Part shown: one piece after another, positions 6,847 to 9,577 of the stretch
Numbering within the stretch: the stretch's first letter is position 1
How the letters are laid out: every line of letters starts with the position of its first letter
Assembly: GCA_028276125.1 (NCBI GenBank)
Contig: JAPYWY010000044.1
Coordinates: forward strand, 1-9,577
Direction of reading: 5' to 3'
From: Pseudothermotoga sp.
GTDB lineage: Bacteria; Thermotogota; Thermotogae; Thermotogales; DSM-5069
DNA: 9,577 bases
The notes under the pieces: generated by a model
The model's input: only the letters and a program-made list of their open reading frames with translations
What the model was told of the DNA's origin: nothing
The model's database searches: none
Program-made: the position numbers and the translations under genes

Positions 6847-7905
6847 TCATTCCGTCAGGGCAACACAACCAGTAACATTATCGTTCTCGTTGTAAGCGAT
6901 CACGACCATTTGATCGTACCTGCTGAGAACGATCAAACCTGGTGTGTAGTGTTTCAGAGTGAACGCTTGTTGCCTCGGTGCGTAGTCTGGATTCGCCCAT
7001 CCACCAACTTCCCACTGCCAAGACGTGTTGTCGAAGGAGAAGTGTGTGATTTCAACGGGATTGCTCGACGTCGCCGTTACATGCAGTGTGGTCCCTTGGG
7101 CCATTGTTTTACAAAGGTTTTTCACCTCTTTACCTACTGACCAATTGTTCGAAGATGTGAACGAGATCACGCCAAGTTGACCATCGTTTTCCTTACCGAT
7201 GATCAAAGCGAGTTTGTCGTAACGACCAACCATCATCATGAACATCTCGTAGTGGGGTATCCTGTAGTGTTTTGTCCTCGCCACGTAAGCTGGGGAAGCC
7301 CAACCACCAACCTCGTCATGGGTGTATCTACCTTCCACCCACATGCCCACTTCGACCGGCTGACCCAAAGAGGTAACGATGAATTCGTTGCCTTCACGCT
7401 CAACTCTCGCAACGTTGGGTATTTCGAAGTTTCTGAACGCGCCACCTTTGAGGACTCTGTATCCCACGCGGCCATCGTTCTCTCTCAGGAACACGGCGTA
7501 GATGTTCTCGTACCTCGCGAGCAAAAGCAGGCACGTTCGATAATGTGGCAGTGGTAGATACCTTGGATTCTGCGCAAACTCAGCTTGTCCCCATCCTCCA
7601 ACCTCCGTCTTGAAGAAACAACTGCCATCCCAAGGTGGATCGAAGTTCGAAGTTTTCATGACGAAGTTTGTGGAAGGCAGCTGAGGCGTGCCGGTGTTAT
7701 CGATCATGAGGTAAGAAACCTCTACAGGCATGCTTCGATTGAGCGCTCGCACTTCGATGACGTAGTCGGTGGGATAAGGATACTGTCTCGCCATGTTGCT
7801 GAGCACACTCACTTTGACCCAACCATCGTTGATGATGACAGTCGCTTGTGCACAGAGCAACGTCGAAAACAACAGGAAGATCAAGAACCACACGTTCTTT
7901 CTCAT
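6847..7905 (-). CDS. Secreted protein with three 54-residue EVGGW repeats, function unknown
   Basis: I do not recognise this 352-residue protein. It starts with a clear signal peptide: Arg-Lys, a hydrophobic core 5-17, and an A-Q-A site suggesting cleavage after residue 21. C18 is not in a proper lipobox. The mature protein holds three gap-free 54-residue repeats at 99-152, 196-249 and 297-350. Each has EVGGW, HY 20 residues after the first E, RY at +30, END at +41 and Gly at +47. Linkers are 43 and 47 residues. A PVE(V/I) strand precedes each repeat (60, 183, 283). The repeats alternate hydrophobic strands and turns and are probably beta-rich, perhaps a lectin- or propeller-like sugar- or surface-binding protein; that is a guess. 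ATG 7905 is preceded on its strand by a GAGGGGGG ribosome-binding site. It is convergent with ispG and divergent from the ABC exporter genes. The transfer history is unclear; base composition resembles the neighbours. Confidence 0.9.
   Translation of the reverse strand: MRKNVWFLIFLLFSTLLCAQATVIINDGWVKVSVLSNMARQYPYPTDYVIEVRALNRSMPVEVSYLMIDNTGTPQLPSTNFVMKTSNFDPPWDGSCFFKTEVGGWGQAEFAQNPRYLPLPHYRTCLLLLARYENIYAVFLRENDGRVGYRVLKGGAFRNFEIPNVARVEREGNEFIVTSLGQPVEVGMWVEGRYTHDEVGGWASPAYVARTKHYRIPHYEMFMMMVGRYDKLALIIGKENDGQLGVISFTSSNNWSVGKEVKNLCKTMAQGTTLHVTATSSNPVEITHFSFDNTSWQWEVGGWANPDYAPRQQAFTLKHYTPGLIVLSRYDQMVVIAYNENDNVTGCVALTE
6856..7017 (-). repeat. Protein repeat 3 (residues 297-350) of the secreted protein
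   Basis: Third repeat, reaching to two residues before the C-terminus: EVGGW 299-303 (6997-7011), HY 319-320, RY 329-330, END 340-342. The Gly after END in the other two copies is Asn here. Confidence 0.8.
7159..7320 (-). repeat. Protein repeat 2 (residues 196-249) of the secreted protein
   Basis: Second repeat, same spacing as the first: EVGGW 198-202 (7300-7314), HY 218-219, RY 228-229, END 239-241. Thirteen positions are invariant across all three copies, so the duplication is old rather than recent. Confidence 0.8.
7450..7611 (-). repeat. Protein repeat 1 (residues 99-152) of the secreted protein
   Basis: First of three equal-length repeats. EVGGW lies at residues 101-105 (7591-7605), HY at 121-122, RY at 131-132 and END at 142-144. 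It is preceded by a long N-terminal segment with an insert of about 25 residues (71-97) compared with the regions before the other two repeats. Confidence 0.8.
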
Positions 7906-8049
7906 GACCGCCCCCCTCTCGGAATGTCCTTCGAAAGAATCTTAGGTGTATCACATTAAAAAGCAATTAGAAACTGCTCCAAGACGAAAGATTGAAGACT
8001 TCTCATAGAAACAATTGGATGCTACAGTTTGAATTAAGGGGGAAAGATT
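7906..8049. other. Divergent intergenic region between repeat protein and ABC exporter genes
   Basis: This 144-bp A/T-richer gap must hold promoters for both directions. On the plus side I see GGGGG (8038-8042) as ribosome-binding site 7 bases before TTG 8050, and only weak promoter candidates (TTCTCA 8000-8005 with TACAGT 8023-8028, 17-base spacing). No clear operator palindrome or small ORF is visible. Confidence 0.6.
7939..7966 (-). promoter_or_regulatory. Possible sigma-70-type promoter of the secreted repeat protein
   Basis: On the minus strand, TTGCTT (7961-7966) and TAAGAT (7939-7944) are separated by 16 bases. Transcription would start near 7932, leaving a leader of about 26 bases before ATG 7905. 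The -35 match is weak (3 of 6) and the -10 match moderate (4 of 6). The call depends mainly on its position in the divergent intergenic region. Confidence 0.3.
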
Positions 8050-8961
8050 TTGAGCGTTCTACAAGTTAAGAACCTTAAGAAGTACTATGGAAGCGTGAAA
8101 GCAGTTGACGGCGTGTCGTTCAAAGTGGAACAGGGACAGATCGTGGCTTTGCTTGGACCGAACGGCGCAGGCAAGACGACAACGATCGAAATCATCGAAG
8201 GTTTGAGGAAGAAGGACGAGGGAGAGATATTCTACTTCGGTAGAAAAGTCGAGACGATCGACGAAGAGATTAAGAAGATGCTCGGTGTACAGCTTCAGAA
8301 AAGCGCCTTTCTGGACAATCTGACCGTCAAAGAAACTCTCGAGCTCTTCTCGGGTCTCTACGGAATATCCCTCAAACCCTCTCAGCTTCGAGAACTCGTT
8401 GAAATGGTCATGCTCGAAGAGAAGATGAACTCTCGCGTGAAGACCCTCTCGGGTGGTCAGATGCAGAGGTTAGCTTTGGCCATAGCCTTGGTGAACGATC
8501 CCAAGATCGTCTTCTTGGATGAACCGACGACTGGACTGGATCCGCAGGCGAGAAGGCACGTGTGGCAGATCGTGAAAGGTCTCGTGGAGAGGGGAAAAAC
8601 CGTACTCTTGACGACCCACTACATGGAAGAGGCTCAAGAGCTGGCCGATTACGTTTTGATAATGGACCACGGAAAGATCATAGCCGAGGGTAGCGTGGAT
8701 GAATTGATAAAGATGTTGAACATGGAGAGTTACTTGGAATTCGTCGTCGAAGATCCGAAGACACTTCTGGAAAAAATACCGGGGGCGAAGATAGTCAACG
8801 GCGAGAAAATGATCGTTCCGACCAAGAAGGTCGAGGACGACGTGCAGAAGATATTTACCTTGGCAAAGAATGAAGGTCTGAACATCGAAAACCTCGTGGT
8901 CAGAAGGCCGAACCTGGAGGACGTTTTCTTGAGCTTGACTGGCAGGTATCTGAGAGACTGA
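8050..8961 (+). CDS. ABC transporter ATP-binding protein (ABC-2 type exporter)
   Basis: A 303-residue cytosolic ATPase that should power the membrane protein encoded next. All ABC motifs are intact: Walker A GPNGAGKTT (36-44), Q-loop glutamine Q83, signature LSGGQ (133-137), Walker B IVFLDE (153-158, catalytic E158), D-loop TGLD (161-164) and H-switch H190. The C-terminal extension of about 80 residues, ending in the segment LEDVFLSLTGR, is typical of the drug/antibiotic/lipid exporter (CcmA/DrrA/NatA-like) branch, whose partners are ABC-2 permeases. The substrate cannot be read from the sequence. Start TTG 8050 is chosen because GGGGG lies 7 bases upstream and the N-terminus fits the family. 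The stop is 10 bases before the permease start, and its TGA overlaps the permease ribosome-binding site, so the two are one operon. It is divergent from the secreted repeat protein, a possible but unproven functional partner. Confidence 0.95.
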   Translation: MSVLQVKNLKKYYGSVKAVDGVSFKVEQGQIVALLGPNGAGKTTTIEIIEGLRKKDEGEIFYFGRKVETIDEEIKKMLGVQLQKSAFLDNLTVKETLELFSGLYGISLKPSQLRELVEMVMLEEKMNSRVKTLSGGQMQRLALAIALVNDPKIVFLDEPTTGLDPQARRHVWQIVKGLVERGKTVLLTTHYMEEAQELADYVLIMDHGKIIAEGSVDELIKMLNMESYLEFVVEDPKTLLEKIPGAKIVNGEKMIVPTKKVEDDVQKIFTLAKNEGLNIENLVVRRPNLEDVFLSLTGRYLRD

Positions 8962-8971
8962 GGTGGTTTGC

Positions 8972-9577
8972 TTGTTCAAACTGGCGAAGGCCTTTCTTTT
9001 GGACAGCGTGAGGGACTTCAACGGGATCTTCTGGCCTTTTGTTTTTCCTCTCTTTTTGTTCTTCGTTTTGACCTCCGTTTTTTGGAGTGGAGGTTCGACG
9101 GAGAGTGTGAACTTCAAAGTCGGCGTGGTTTTCGAAGAGCGGCTGGTGGGATTCGCCGAGTTTTTGAACCAAGTCTTGAAGGCAGTTCAACCTGAGCCAT
9201 TCCGACTGAGCGAATACGACAGTTTCGAAAAAGCTCTGGAGGATTTGAAGAGAAAGAAACTCGACGTCGTCTTGAAAGTTCCTGCAGGTTTCAGTGGCAG
9301 GCTCACGTGGACCGTTTTGACGAAACAGGAGAGAAACCTGCCCGAGTTGGAAATACATTGTTTGAGAGCCCAGCAGGAATCCGAGATGGCAGGTCAGTTG
9401 CTTCAGATGATCCTCGAGCGAGCGAACTTGGAATTCTTCAAGCGAGCGGGTTTTGTTAGATCCTACGTTGAGGTCCAGATCCAAGAAAAACCCGTGTCGA
9501 CTGCAGAAGAGAGTGACTTTCACTATCCGACCTATCTCTTTCCAGCAGTGATTCTGATGTCTTGGCTGGCGATATGT
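8972..9577 (+). CDS. ABC-2 type permease, N-terminal part, cut by window end
   Basis: An open frame of 202 codons runs without a stop to the last base, so the gene is incomplete here. Start TTG 8972 has GAGGTGG (8960-8966) 5 bases upstream. The product begins with a short cytosolic helix (MFKLAKAFLLDSVRDF), TM1 (about 18-38) and then a soluble domain of about 145 residues (about 40-185) rich in Glu/Lys, facing outside. A second hydrophobic segment starts near residue 186 (PTYLFPAVILMSW) at the window edge. One TM, a large extracytoplasmic domain, then a TM bundle is the layout of the ABC2_membrane_3 (YhgE/DrrB-like) group. Together with the adjacent ATPase it indicates an exporter. The family assignment depends on topology and gene context, since the conserved C-terminal bundle is not visible. 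Confidence 0.85.
   Translation, partial: MFKLAKAFLLDSVRDFNGIFWPFVFPLFLFFVLTSVFWSGGSTESVNFKVGVVFEERLVGFAEFLNQVLKAVQPEPFRLSEYDSFEKALEDLKRKKLDVVLKVPAGFSGRLTWTVLTKQERNLPELEIHCLRAQQESEMAGQLLQMILERANLEFFKRAGFVRSYVEVQIQEKPVSTAEESDFHYPTYLFPAVILMSWLAIC

Noticed and set aside
7850..7856. Cysteine 18 of the secreted protein as a lipoprotein cleavage site
   Set aside because: The residue before Cys is Leu, not Gly, Ala or Ser, and an A-Q-A signal peptidase I site follows directly.
7585..7959. Plus-strand open frame of 124 codons opposite the secreted protein
   Set aside because: The minus-strand gene has a signal peptide and regular repeats; this frame is its shadow.
8968..9195. Plus-strand open frame starting TTG 8968
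   Set aside because: It is in another frame from the permease, is Arg/Gly-rich and ends early. The TTG at 8972 gives the better-supported product.
8900..9523. Minus-strand open frame of 207 codons at the window end
   Set aside because: The plus strand has an open permease frame from 8972 with a ribosome-binding site, TM segments and an ABC partner.

Overview
The window looks like a chromosomal segment of a thermophilic bacterium of the order Thermotogales. A Pseudothermotoga or Thermotoga relative is my best guess. It rests on the purine-rich coding strands, frequent AGA/AGG arginine codons, roughly even base composition, tightly overlapping housekeeping genes and Lys/Glu-rich proteins. The assignment is inference; no rRNA or other marker is present.

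Positions 8-6825 hold one run of plus-strand genes with overlaps or gaps of at most about 30 bp, so probably one operon. The order is: a NYN/PIN-like nuclease, queA (tRNA queuosine synthesis), a short divergent rpoN (sigma-54), a thiamin pyrophosphokinase-like protein, dxr (MEP isoprenoid pathway), an RseP-type site-2 membrane protease, and ispG (MEP pathway). The operon promoter is not in the window. A perfect 10-bp hairpin built into the last codons of ispG closes the run, and it can serve the convergent gene as well.

Positions 6847-7905 (minus strand) encode a secreted protein I do not recognise. It carries three gap-free 54-residue repeats marked by EVGGW, HY, RY and END. A 144-bp divergent intergenic region separates it from an ABC exporter: an ATPase from TTG 8050, then a permease from TTG 8972 that runs off the window end.

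The observation most worth following is in the site-2 protease gene. It lies in two reading frames joined exactly at a textbook -1 slippery heptamer, A AAA AAG (4880-4886). The HExxH half is in the zero frame and the LDG half in the -1 frame. Programmed frameshifting, transcriptional slippage and a one-base homopolymer error all give the same 473-residue protein. Second-tier observations are the triple-repeat secreted protein, the reduced sigma-54 factor, a thiamin pyrophosphokinase lacking several family residues, and a perfect 13-bp inverted repeat inside the protease gene.
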